Assembly: GCA_037200685.1 (NCBI GenBank)
Contig: JBBCIG010000008.1
Coordinates: 62,001 to 126,000, forward strand
DNA length: 64,000 nt
Direction of reading: 5' to 3'
Origin: JAJKIP01 sp037200685
GTDB taxonomy: Bacteria; Bacteroidota; Bacteroidia; Chitinophagales; Chitinophagaceae
In this document: piece after piece, positions 54,313 to 62,220 of the stretch
Layout of the letters: every line of letters begins with the position of its first letter
How positions within the stretch are numbered: position 1 is the stretch's first letter
Notes under the pieces: generated by a model
Database searches by the model: none
Told to the model about the DNA's origin: nothing
Seen by the model: the letters and a program-made list of their open reading frames with translations, nothing else
Made by a program: the position numbers and the translations under genes

Positions 54313-55659
54313 ATGACACACTCTACTAAATATTGCAGCTTAATTTTATTGATACTTTTAGTTTGCTTTTCAGGTTGCTTTACTGACACCAAAAAAATAT
54401 TTCAAAAGGAAATAGAAGTCAAATCTGACACTTTAACTATAGACAACACAAAAGACACAGTAATTATTGGCTCAAAGGGAACAACACTGTTCTTCCCAAA
54501 AAATGCCTTTGCCTTTTCTGATGGGACTTCTCCGAAAGGAAAAATTTCCATCCAATTAAAGGAATGCTTTTCTTTTCCTGAGATGATTAGGGAAAATTTG
54601 ACGACAATGGCAGGCAATCAAATACTTGAAACAAGGGGAATGATTTATGTTGCTGCGTTTTCAGACAACAAAGAATTACAGATGAAAATCGGAAAATCTT
54701 ATATCATACATTTTCCAAAAGACACTACTGAAAAAAACAAAGTAATGAATCTATACTTTGGAAATAATGATAAGGATGGAAATGTAAACTGGAATATCGA
54801 CACACAATCAATATTGAAACCTAATGCAAAAATCAATGGAACAAGTTGGTCATACTCTTGTACCTGGAAGGAAGAAGAAGATTATTTTACTTTTAGAGAT
54901 GATACAACAATGAACTTACACATATATTTCAGCAAAACATTTGACAATAAAGAACTCTCACTTGGCGACAAATTATTGAAGAAAAATTATCTTTTTAGTT
55001 TTACAAAAACAAAAAATGGCGACTTAGTTGACAGAAAAATAACCGAGGTTACCGATGAATACTTCAGCACTGAACCTGTAAAGAATCCTGAAATTGATAA
55101 ATACATAATTCAGTTTTTCAATAATATCCCTGCATTAAATCCTAATTTTTGCAAGGACGCACCAGATAAGACTCAAGGTAGCATCAGAATCGGTTTTAGT
55201 TATACACCAGATTATAGAAACAAGGATGATTACAATAATTTATTCAATCAAAAATATTCAGTCTTTAAAAATCAAAACATAAAGACTATGAACGAGGTTG
55301 AACTCAATTATTACATTTTTAGTTCATCTAAACTTGGTTGGATTAACTGCGACTATTTTTGGGAAACTAAAGACGAAAAGATTGATTACGTAATAAAAGT
55401 AGACCCCAACTCAAAACCTAATATCAAACTGATTTTTAAACAAGCTAAAAGTATTATGACAGGTAATCTTGAAGGAGACAAATACATATTTAAGAATGTA
55501 CCTATTAACAACGACATTAAAATTGTAGCCGTAACATTTAACGGAAGTAAGCCATTGCTAAGTGTTTCTGAAACAAAAACTAGCAAACAAATATTTGACA
55601 AATTTCAGTATAGAGATTTTACAATTGCTGACCTGGAACGACAACTTAATAATCCGTGA
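54313..55659 (+). CDS. cassette 8: large lipoprotein of unknown function
   Basis: The 448-residue product has a lipoprotein leader (lipid Cys in CFSGCF, near residue 18-22). TTLFFPKNAFAFSDGTSPKG and ISIQLKECFSFPEMIRENLT match a beta-rich domain seen in Bacteroidota lipoproteins with ZU5-like openings. The rest looks like an all-beta repeat protein. It is the largest uninterrupted cassette here, at about 1.56 kb. Confidence 0.8.
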   Translation: MTHSTKYCSLILLILLVCFSGCFTDTKKIFQKEIEVKSDTLTIDNTKDTVIIGSKGTTLFFPKNAFAFSDGTSPKGKISIQLKECFSFPEMIRENLTTMAGNQILETRGMIYVAAFSDNKELQMKIGKSYIIHFPKDTTEKNKVMNLYFGNNDKDGNVNWNIDTQSILKPNAKINGTSWSYSCTWKEEEDYFTFRDDTTMNLHIYFSKTFDNKELSLGDKLLKKNYLFSFTKTKNGDLVDRKITEVTDEYFSTEPVKNPEIDKYIIQFFNNIPALNPNFCKDAPDKTQGSIRIGFSYTPDYRNKDDYNNLFNQKYSVFKNQNIKTMNEVELNYYIFSSSKLGWINCDYFWETKDEKIDYVIKVDPNSKPNIKLIFKQAKSIMTGNLEGDKYIFKNVPINNDIKIVAVTFNGSKPLLSVSETKTSKQIFDKFQYRDFTIADLERQLNNP

Positions 55660-55667
55660 CGTAGAAT

Positions 55668-55870
55668 TACTTCTGCCAACATTAGGTTTTATGCAAGTTG
55701 GGCTCGACATTTTAACATCAGCTAATTGCAAATCCCAGCTTCAGTTCCAGCAGACGAATTACTATCAACTTTTGTACTTAACTTCATCAACATATTTTCA
55801 ATCAGCAGCGGTTATGGGCAGACGGAATACTAATTCCCAACCTGCATAAAGCCCTGCTCGTTAGCGGTAA
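55668..55870 (+). repeat. attC-like site of cassette 8
   Basis: TCTGCCAAC against the start GTTGGCTGT (54298): the six bases next to the crossover match. Its body from GTTTTATGCAAGTTGGGCTC to CCCAACCTGCATAAAGCCC is nearly the same as that of cassette 1. Crossover GTT at 55860. Confidence 0.88.
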
Positions 55871-55884
55871 TTTTATTCGACTCC

Positions 55885-56556
55885 ATGGTAGCAACAAGGC
55901 CTTACATTATTTATAGCTTACCACAAAGTAGGACAACCCAAGCCCTGACCGGTGGGAAAATAGAAAAAGTATGGGCTAATGTCGAACGCTTTTTGACAGC
56001 TTGTACGAATGCAGATATCAATAATCCACACAATATTTATTTGACTGGTTATACTGCGGACGAAGATCACGGTGAACATCCAGAGGTTGCAAGCAAACTA
56101 ATTAAGAAAACGAAAGAGGTTTTTGGAAATGGGATAACTGATACTATTGGATACTTGTATCCAGCAAATACACCTTTAAGACAGACAAAAACAGAATGGA
56201 AACTGATACCAAAAGACTTAAACAAAGCTTTGGAATATATCATCGCAGGACAGCCTTACCCAAAATATAATTTAGGGCCGATTGAGTTGATAATTTCCTA
56301 CGATTTTAAACTAGTAGATATTCTTTCCAAAAACGAATTGCCAAACCAACAATATACTTCGAGTTTGTTACTATGGCTGACAAAGAGAAATTGTGTTGCA
56401 CCAAGTTTATGCTTCCCATTTGTCGAACCTAATAGACACTTTTGGGACTATGTAGGCAGTATTGAAAAATTCCTCCCTTTTAAGTTCGATCAAAAAAATT
56501 TAAGATTAGGACGTTCAAATAAAAAAGGAACATCAAATATGTTTTCTAAACTTTAA
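55885..56556 (+). CDS. cassette 9: protein of unknown function
   Basis: A 223-residue soluble protein with no leader. GGKIEKVWANVERFLTACT and NPHNIYLTGYTADEDHGEHP give an alpha/beta look, and the C-terminal half has LLLWLTKRNCVAPSLCFPFV. No family is recognised. It could act in the cytoplasm as an enzyme or as a small-molecule binder; I do not assign a role. Confidence 0.76.
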   Translation: MVATRPYIIYSLPQSRTTQALTGGKIEKVWANVERFLTACTNADINNPHNIYLTGYTADEDHGEHPEVASKLIKKTKEVFGNGITDTIGYLYPANTPLRQTKTEWKLIPKDLNKALEYIIAGQPYPKYNLGPIELIISYDFKLVDILSKNELPNQQYTSSLLLWLTKRNCVAPSLCFPFVEPNRHFWDYVGSIEKFLPFKFDQKNLRLGRSNKKGTSNMFSKL

Positions 56557-56573
56557 AAATCGCAGCAGACAAA

Positions 56574-56783
56574 AACTACCGCTAACATGGGGTTTTCTGC
56601 TATGCTGGCTTGACGAATAAATCCTGATCGACATAACAAAACTCAACGTCAGTACCAACTTTACGTAACACGGATGAGCTGCATAACATATTCCCAACTT
56701 CAGTAACTTTAATCAGCGACAGTTCGGGCTGACGGAACACAGAATACCAGCACAGCAGAAAGCCCTGGACGTTAGTGGCAATT
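56574..56783 (+). repeat. attC-like site of cassette 9
   Basis: AACTACCGCTAAC matches the inverted start GTTAGCGGTAATT (55860) in 12 of 13 bases. Arms ATGGGGTTTTCTGCTATGCTGG (left) and CAGCACAGCAGAAAGCCC (right) pair. Crossover GTT at 56771. Confidence 0.92.
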
Positions 56784-56785
56784 TT

Positions 56786-57262
56786 ATGACACCTCACATC
56801 ACAGATATCATTACAAGAATTCAACGTGACAAGATTGACCTTGGAATAACACTTTATGACAAAACTTCTTTGAGCGACATTTCTTCATTTGAACAAACAA
56901 TGAGTCTGTCACTACCCGATGACATTAAGACCTTTTATAGTTTTTGCAATGGTTTCGAATCTGCTGAAGACATGTTTCGGGTACTTCCTTTAAATGAAAT
57001 AATTGAAAATATAAGCAACGGAAGAGATACTTACTTGGTTGACAAAAAGGATTTACACCTCGCAGAGTATATGATTTATTGTGACATGTGGACACTATCT
57101 ATAAGCGAGCAAAATAACAACGACTATTACATTTATAACAAGACTGACAAAGTAATTACTTTGACTCATTCTTTTGCAGAGTTTCTTAGTGTGTTTTTAA
57201 ATGATGGCGTTTTTAAAGGACTTTACAACTGGAGAGAACAAATAGAATCGACCATAAAATAA
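56786..57262 (+). CDS. cassette 10: SMI1/KNR4-family protein
   Basis: The 158-residue product has the family opening ISSFEQTMSLSLPDDIKTFY then FCNGFESAEDMFRVLPLNEI. These are typical of SMI1/KNR4 (SUKH) proteins, many of which are immunity proteins against nuclease or deaminase toxins. A lone SUKH gene in a cassette could guard against toxins of other cells. No toxin gene is beside it. Confidence 0.88.
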   Translation: MTPHITDIITRIQRDKIDLGITLYDKTSLSDISSFEQTMSLSLPDDIKTFYSFCNGFESAEDMFRVLPLNEIIENISNGRDTYLVDKKDLHLAEYMIYCDMWTLSISEQNNNDYYIYNKTDKVITLTHSFAEFLSVFLNDGVFKGLYNWREQIESTIK

Positions 57263-57264
57263 AA

Positions 57265-57472
57265 ACTGCCACTAACATGGGGTTTTCTGCTATGCTGGCT
57301 GACGAATATATTCTGATCGACATATCGCTATTGTCTGCATCATGGTGCGACTTTTCTTCGCAACGTCATTGAAGTTTATTCGGCATCATCATTTATATTT
57401 ATCTTTAGTTACCGGGCTGACGAATCACAGAATATCAGCACAGCAGAAAGCCCTGACCGTTAGTTGCAATTA
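57265..57472 (+). repeat. attC-like site of cassette 10
   Basis: AACTGCCACTAAC matches the inverted start GTTAGTGGCAATT (56771) in 12 of 13 bases. Note that the change from GCGG to GTGG at the start is matched by CACTA at the end. Crossover GTT at 57459. Confidence 0.92.
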
Positions 57473-57475
57473 AAC

Positions 57476-58477
57476 ATGCCTAAAAGATTTAGAACCTTAC
57501 TGCTTGAGAAATACAAAGAAATCAATGCTCACATAGTCAATTATAATAGCACTGAGTTAAATGATTTAGGTCAGCTATACGTACCAACCTTAAAAGCTGC
57601 ATTCATAAAATGCTTTGAATTTAATCTCTATCTAAATCAAACAAGAAACTTAAGTAATTCATTTTACAACATTTCCTTTCTTAGAGGGGTCTGTGAAGAT
57701 TTATTTTCTTTGAAATTCTTATTAAATTTTAAGAAAGAAGATAGAGATGAGCTTCTAATCATTTATAATCAGTATTTGTTACATACGTCAATCGAATCTC
57801 AAACCAAGTTTTTTGATAAAGAGAAGATCGTTCAGCCTATATTAAGACGCAACACCACCCAAGACATGGTTTCAAAACTTGAAAACGATCTAAAACAATT
57901 TTGGAGCAAACACGGGTATAGTAAAGATAAAATATTTCCTAGTGTAGAACACATGGCCATTGACAGTAAGCTCAAGCTTCTGTATGATTTTCTATATCAT
58001 GCAACTTCAAGGGCCGTCCATTTTAGCCCGAACGTTTTGCTGCGCACAGGATGGTACAACAAGGAAGGAGGTCCTGTGGTCTTTTCGACCAAGAATTTCT
58101 CCAACTATTATACTTTTTTTAATTCTTATTGGGGTACCTACTTATTCATTCAATATGCAAGAGCATTTAAAAAAGAGCTCAAATTCGATAACAACATCAA
58201 CAAATTGATCAAGGAGTTAAACGTTATATTGCAAAATATCGGCGAAGTTCCTGAGATCATAACGTTCGAAGAAATGAATCTTAAAAGACCAGAAAAATAT
58301 CCGTATAGAATCCTTAATATGATTTTGAAAATGCAGAACGAAGAAAGAAAAGCCTTTTACGATCATTTACCAGAGATTATTATCGACTTAAAGAAAAAGA
58401 AGAATAAAGAAAAATACCTTCCATTAATTACAATTCTCTCAAAGCTTAAAGGTGCGGCAGAGTCAAAGTCCGAATAA
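57476..58477 (+). CDS. cassette 11: DUF5677-like helical protein
   Basis: A 333-residue protein, almost all helical, basic at the end. LYDFLYHATSRAVHFSPNVL near 170 has a Tyr/His pattern like that of DUF5677 and HEPN-type proteins. HEPN proteins often are RNases in defence or abortive infection, but the Rx4-6H motif is not clean. Start ATG 57476 follows the crossover by 17 bp. Confidence 0.72.
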   Translation: MPKRFRTLLLEKYKEINAHIVNYNSTELNDLGQLYVPTLKAAFIKCFEFNLYLNQTRNLSNSFYNISFLRGVCEDLFSLKFLLNFKKEDRDELLIIYNQYLLHTSIESQTKFFDKEKIVQPILRRNTTQDMVSKLENDLKQFWSKHGYSKDKIFPSVEHMAIDSKLKLLYDFLYHATSRAVHFSPNVLLRTGWYNKEGGPVVFSTKNFSNYYTFFNSYWGTYLFIQYARAFKKELKFDNNINKLIKELNVILQNIGEVPEIITFEEMNLKRPEKYPYRILNMILKMQNEERKAFYDHLPEIIIDLKKKKNKEKYLPLITILSKLKGAAESKSE

Positions 58478-58682
58478 CTGCAGCTAACATGGGGTTTTCT
58501 GCTATGCTGGCTGACGAATATATACTGATCGTTCCGTTCGCTTATCAGTTGTAGTCCCGGCTGGACGAATAAAGCCGAGCAACAGAATATAACATCAACT
58601 TTATTAACTTTACTCAGCAGCGGTTCAGGCTGACGAATCACGGAATATCAGCACAGCAGAAAGCCCGATCGTTAGCTGAAAT
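58476..58682 (+). repeat. attC-like site of cassette 11
   Basis: AACTGCAGCTAAC matches the inverted start GTTAGTTGCAATT (57459) in 11 of 13 bases. Arms ATGGGGTTTTCTGCTATGCTGG (left) and CAGCACAGCAGAAAGCCC (right) pair. Crossover GTT at 58671. Confidence 0.9.
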
Positions 58683-58700
58683 TGTATTCGACATCTTCTT

Positions 58701-59960
58701 ATGACAAATTGCTATAAAATTTTAGGCGTTAAAGATTTTGCTTCTGCAGAAGAAGTAAAGACCGCATATAGAAAGCTTTCAAAAAAGTTTCATCCTGATG
58801 TAAATGACGGGGATAAATTTTTTGAAGAACGATTTAAGGAAATACAAAATGCATATGAAATTTTGTGTGATAGCCGCAGAAAAGAAATACACGACAGTAA
58901 ATTAAAAAGTACATTTTCAGGTTCAGGTAAATTTAACTTCAAAGAAAATGATAAAACAGAAAGTAAGGAAGAACCAAAAAAAGAGAAAAGTACGACGGAG
59001 AATAGAAATGACACTAAAAGCAATAATAAAACAGAGCACTCAAATACAAATACCACGACTAGCGACACTTACTCAAAGCCCGAAAGCAAGCCTTTCAATT
59101 TTCGTCCAATAGGAATTGTTGTCATTGTAATTTTAGTTATTGTAGTAATAGTAAGTTTAAATAAGAAGCAACAAGATACCTACAGTAATAAAGCCATTGA
59201 AAATACTAACTCTCAAAGTAGTACACCTGACGACTACTCAAATCAAACCGCACAAACACCAACCTATCAAAGCCCTGAGACAAAGACTTATGACAATCAA
59301 AGCTCATCTTCTGACGAAGAATTAAGTCAACCCTCTTCTATTAGGGATGGTTATTTTACAATTGGTTCAACAAAAAATGAAGTCTTGCAAGTACAAGGCG
59401 ACCCAACTGGAATTAATAAATATGAAGCAATGGGAGAAGAAGTTTGGAGTTATGGATTTAGTACTGTGACTTTTAAAAGAGGACTGGTAAGCGAATACTC
59501 TAATACAAGTAAGAATTTGAAGGCAAAAATGACAACTTCAAATAAAAGTCAAAATAACACTGAGTATTTTACAGTTGGTTCTTCAAAAGATGAAGTGTTG
59601 CAAGCACAAGGCAACCCGACTGGAATTAATAAATATGAAGCAATGGACGAAGAAGTTTGGAGTTATGGATTTAGTACTGTGACTTTTAAAAATGGTCGGG
59701 TTAGCGAATATTCAAATACAAGTAGAAACTTGCAAGCTAAAATGACAACTTCAAATAAAAGTCAAAGTAACACGGAGTTTTTTACTGTCGGTTCATCAAA
59801 AGATGAAGTATTACAAGCGCAAGGCAACCCGACTGGAATTAATAAATATGAAGCAATGGACGAAGAAGTTTGGAGTTATGGATTTAGTACAGTGACTTTT
59901 AAAAATGGTCGGGTAAGCGAATATTCAAATACAAGTAGAAATCTAAAAGTGCGGTTATAA
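58701..59960 (+). CDS. cassette 12: membrane J-domain protein with three C-terminal repeats
   Basis: The 419-residue product has a J-domain (residues 1-66, HPD at 31-33) that would stimulate an Hsp70. A polar linker follows, then one membrane helix (about 136-153). Another Ser/Gln-rich linker leads to three repeats of 70 residues (217-419), each with FTVGSSKDEVLQAQGNPTGI-like and EEVWSYGFSTVTFKNGRVSE-like phrases, which resemble SmpA/BamE-like units. DNA repeats are 210 bp apart (59352, 59562, 59772) and almost identical, so they are recent copies. Confidence 0.9.
   Translation: MTNCYKILGVKDFASAEEVKTAYRKLSKKFHPDVNDGDKFFEERFKEIQNAYEILCDSRRKEIHDSKLKSTFSGSGKFNFKENDKTESKEEPKKEKSTTENRNDTKSNNKTEHSNTNTTTSDTYSKPESKPFNFRPIGIVVIVILVIVVIVSLNKKQQDTYSNKAIENTNSQSSTPDDYSNQTAQTPTYQSPETKTYDNQSSSSDEELSQPSSIRDGYFTIGSTKNEVLQVQGDPTGINKYEAMGEEVWSYGFSTVTFKRGLVSEYSNTSKNLKAKMTTSNKSQNNTEYFTVGSSKDEVLQAQGNPTGINKYEAMDEEVWSYGFSTVTFKNGRVSEYSNTSRNLQAKMTTSNKSQSNTEFFTVGSSKDEVLQAQGNPTGINKYEAMDEEVWSYGFSTVTFKNGRVSEYSNTSRNLKVRL
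59352..59960 (+). repeat. three tandem 210-bp coding repeats
   Basis: Units start at about 59352, 59562 and 59772. The second and third share nearly all bases over GATGAAGT, GGAATTAATAAATATGAAGC and TTTGGAGTTATGGATTTAGT. The first is a bit more diverged. Unit number may vary between strains through slippage. Confidence 0.92.
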
Positions 59961-59962
59961 AC

Positions 59963-59977
59963 AACTTCAGCTAACAT
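59963..59977 (+). repeat. left piece of the attC-like site of cassette 12
   Basis: AACTTCAGCTAAC matches the inverted cassette start GTTAGCTGAAATT (58671) in 12 of 13 bases. After CTAACAT the site is broken by the IS110 element and resumes at 61258. Confidence 0.9.
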
Positions 59978-60013
59978 GAACTGTGTAAAAAAACAAATAA
60001 ATTTTTTACTTTT

Positions 60014-60991
60014 TCATGGTTTAGGTGAGCAGTAATTAGGTTGATATAAGCTGTTGTTTTTTACCACTGCAAATACCTGTTTTAAAAGTTTGTTACACAC
60101 TGCTATTAAGGCTTGCTTACCTGTCTTTCCATTTGCTCTTAACCGTTCATACAACGTTTTACAAGCCGTGTTTGTTTTGATAGCATTCATGCTGCACATA
60201 TACAGCACATCCCGTAAATTCTTCCCGCCTCGTTTGTATATCCTGGGCCTGCCGTGTATACTGCTGCCGCTGCTGTACTCTGTTGGACTTAATCCTGCAA
60301 AGCTGATTAACTGACGGTGGCTATTGGTGTACTTAAAACCTTGCGTAAACACTATCAGCATTGCTGTGGCCCTTTTGCCTATTCCCTTTATGCTACCTAC
60401 ACTTTTTAGCTGCGCCGGTTGCCATTGTTCCAGCATCGTTTCCAACTTTGCTTCTAACACTTTTATCTCCTTTTCCAATTGTTTGTTTACTTTCTCCAAC
60501 GATTTTATCGTGTCTTTACTTGGCACCGGAAGCAACCCTAAACTGTGCAATTGGTTATTGAACCGTTTAATTTGCTCCGTATATTCTCTTATCGTGTTGT
60601 ACAACTGCTTGCTCTCAAAGTAAGCGCTGTCGGGCATTTCCCAATACGGCGGAGTTTGTTCTATCGCATACCGGCATATCCAGCCTGCATCTTTTTTATC
60701 ACTCTTGTTCCGTTCCAGGTGCATTTGTATATAACGTTTGATACTAAGGGCATTCACTACACTTAATTTACAGCCTTGTTCATGCAGATAAAATGCAAGC
60801 CGGATATAATACACTCCCGTAGCTTCCATTACAAAGTGATAATCCGGTCCCGTGTGTTCCAGTATCTTTTCAAAGCCTTTGTTGTTATTGCCTACCTGCA
60901 GGTGGAACAACTCTCCCAGGTTGTTCTGATAACATACATCCAGCTTCGCGTGAGAAACGTCTATCCCACAACATAATTTTTTTGATTCCAT
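60014..60991 (-). CDS. IS110-family DEDD recombinase
   Basis: The 325-residue product has the RuvC-like N-terminal domain with Asp 11 (CGIDVSHAKLDV), Glu 56 (VMEATGVYY), Asp 98 and Asp 101 (NKSDKKDAGWI). The C-terminal Transposase_20 domain has IKGIGKRATAMLIV near 201 and the Ser-rich SSGSSIHGRPRIYKRGG near 240-256, where the catalytic serine lies. It would act with a bridge RNA to insert the element. All key residues look intact. A coiled coil (residues 160-190) links the domains. Confidence 0.95.
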   Translation of the reverse strand: MESKKLCCGIDVSHAKLDVCYQNNLGELFHLQVGNNNKGFEKILEHTGPDYHFVMEATGVYYIRLAFYLHEQGCKLSVVNALSIKRYIQMHLERNKSDKKDAGWICRYAIEQTPPYWEMPDSAYFESKQLYNTIREYTEQIKRFNNQLHSLGLLPVPSKDTIKSLEKVNKQLEKEIKVLEAKLETMLEQWQPAQLKSVGSIKGIGKRATAMLIVFTQGFKYTNSHRQLISFAGLSPTEYSSGSSIHGRPRIYKRGGKNLRDVLYMCSMNAIKTNTACKTLYERLRANGKTGKQALIAVCNKLLKQVFAVVKNNSLYQPNYCSPKP

Positions 60992-61059
60992 AACCTTTTC
61001 TGTTTTGAAGTCATTGTAGTATTTTTAATACAGAAAAGAACAAACGGAAAGAACACTCT

Positions 61060-61206
61060 TACACTGTGCTATCTATCCTACTTCAAGCTTTCTACAGAAG
61101 CCTGTTGAACTGTTCAGCATCGGGTAAGAAAAGAGGTGGTGACTATCATGTTAGAAAGGCTATAATGCCTATGGGGTTTTACGGTCTTATTCCACCTCTT
61201 GTTCTT
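61060..61206 (-). ncRNA. predicted bridge RNA with target and donor guides
   Basis: Read on the minus strand, the RNA forms two stem-loops. The first has outer stem AAGAGGTGG/CCACCTCTT (61192-61200 with 61131-61139), an inner stem AGGC/GCCT, and on its two sides AAAACCCCAT (61171-61180) and CTAACATG (61147-61154). These are the two halves of the cassette-site sequence. The second has UGCU/AGCA (61116-61119 with 61067-61070) and carries ACAGTTCA (61106-61113) and TAGGAT (61075-61080), the two ends of the element. Order and strand follow the IS621 model. RNA ends are not known. Confidence 0.82.
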
Positions 61207-61257
61207 TCTAAATCGGTTCCTTTACTGTTATTAAATTTATTGAATTGTAAACATAGG

Positions 61258-61453
61258 ATGGGGTTTTCTGCTATGCTGGCTTGACGAATAAATCCTGATC
61301 GACATAACAAAACTCAGCTTCAGTTCCAGCTTTACGTAACACAGATGAGCTGCAAAACATATTCTCAACTTCAGTAACTTTATTCAGCGACAGTTCGGGC
61401 TGACGGATCACAGAATACCAGCACAGCAGAAAGCCCTGAACGTTGCCTGCAAG
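61258..61453 (+). repeat. right piece of the attC-like site of cassette 12
   Basis: After the insertion the site resumes ATGGGGTTTTCTGCTATGCTGG and runs to CAGCACAGCAGAAAGCCC with crossover GTT at 61442. Confidence 0.9.
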
Positions 61454-61459
61454 TTTAAC

Positions 61460-61957
61460 ATGACACACCACAAAATAGTAATAAGCATATTATTTGGATT
61501 CCTATTTAAAACATCTACAGGACAAGTAACAACGGCAGAACAATTATTAGACGTAATATCTCATAGCATTAATGACGACTACTCCTTCACAAATGTCTGG
61601 ACAACTTGTAATAAGGATAGCTTATTTTTTAAGTCTGACACCATAGAACTATATAATAATTCAAACTATAGGCAAGGATTTAGTTGTTGTTACTATTTGA
61701 ATTGGCGATTTACTGACAAGTTTAATTTTAAGCAAAACTTTACTGCATTTTGTGAGGAACCGCCCGGTGAGACAATTTATCCTAACAATGACAATCTTTA
61801 TAAGATTGAATATGTGAATAAGGACAATTATGTTGAAATGTATGTTTATAAGAAGAATGTCCTCACAAATAAGTATAAAGTTGTAGCTATTGATAATACT
61901 ATTTTAGATAGCAACCGTGATAAATGCTATAAAATTACTTTGGTTAGGACACAATGA
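61460..61957 (+). CDS. cassette 13: exported protein of unknown function
   Basis: The 165-residue product has a signal peptide (MTHHKIVISILFGFLFKTST) and a mature part with several Cys and Tyr (FSCCYYLNWRFTDKFNF, CEEPPGETIYPNNDNLYKIE). It is beta-rich. No family is recognised. It begins 17 bp into its cassette. Confidence 0.76.
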   Translation: MTHHKIVISILFGFLFKTSTGQVTTAEQLLDVISHSINDDYSFTNVWTTCNKDSLFFKSDTIELYNNSNYRQGFSCCYYLNWRFTDKFNFKQNFTAFCEEPPGETIYPNNDNLYKIEYVNKDNYVEMYVYKKNVLTNKYKVVAIDNTILDSNRDKCYKITLVRTQ

Positions 61958-61958
61958 A

Positions 61959-62169
61959 AACCTGCAGGCAACAAGCGGTTTTCTGCTATGCTGGATGACG
62001 AATATATCCTGGTCTTCATATACCGCTTATCAGCTTCAGTTCCGGCTGAAGAATAAATATCAACTGTATATCTTAACTTCAACTTCAGTTTTCCAATCGG
62101 CTTCCGCTCCGGGCTGACATAACACAGAATACCAGCACAGCAGAAAGCCGTACCGTTGTGCGGTAATTG
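61959..62169 (+). repeat. attC-like site of cassette 13
   Basis: AACCTGCAGGCAAC matches the inverted start GTTGCCTGCAAGTT (61442) in 13 of 14 bases. The arms GCGGTTTTCTGCTATGCTGG and CAGCACAGCAGAAAGCCG pair, and the left GCGG is not fully matched on the right. Crossover GTT at 62155. Confidence 0.9.
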
Positions 62170-62220
62170 TATTGAACCTTCTACAGATAAGAGACAAATA
62201 GAAAATATTAACAACAAAAC

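Larger units (their letters stand above)
59978..61259 (-). mobile_element. IS110-family insertion sequence inside a cassette site
   Basis: The element of about 1.28 kb splits the attC-like site of cassette 12: CTAACAT on the left and ATGGGGTTTTCTGC on the right, which rejoin to CTAACATGGGGTTTTCTGC, the common site sequence. The shared core is AT (59976-59977 and 61258-61259). There are no terminal inverted repeats. The transposase is on the minus strand, with a 268-bp non-coding end before it and only about 36 bp after it, the layout of the IS110 group. A related group, IS1111-attC, is known to enter integron attC sites. Confidence 0.9.

Noticed and set aside
59978..61259. IS ending at AAACAT (61254) with AGGATGGGG belonging to the site
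   Set aside because: Possible, since sites 2 and 3 contain ATAGGATGG. But the guide sequences in the predicted bridge RNA agree better with an end at the AT of 61258-61259.
56600..61471. Repeated minus-strand ORFs with phrases like GFLLCWYSV
   Set aside because: They fall inside the cassette sites and recur only because the sites are repeated; the reading frame is a by-product of the arms.
49619..62169. Classical IntI integron
   Set aside because: The recombinase lacks the IntI insertion, is oriented toward the cassettes, and the sites keep only AAC/GTT of the canonical core, so the plain label would mislead.
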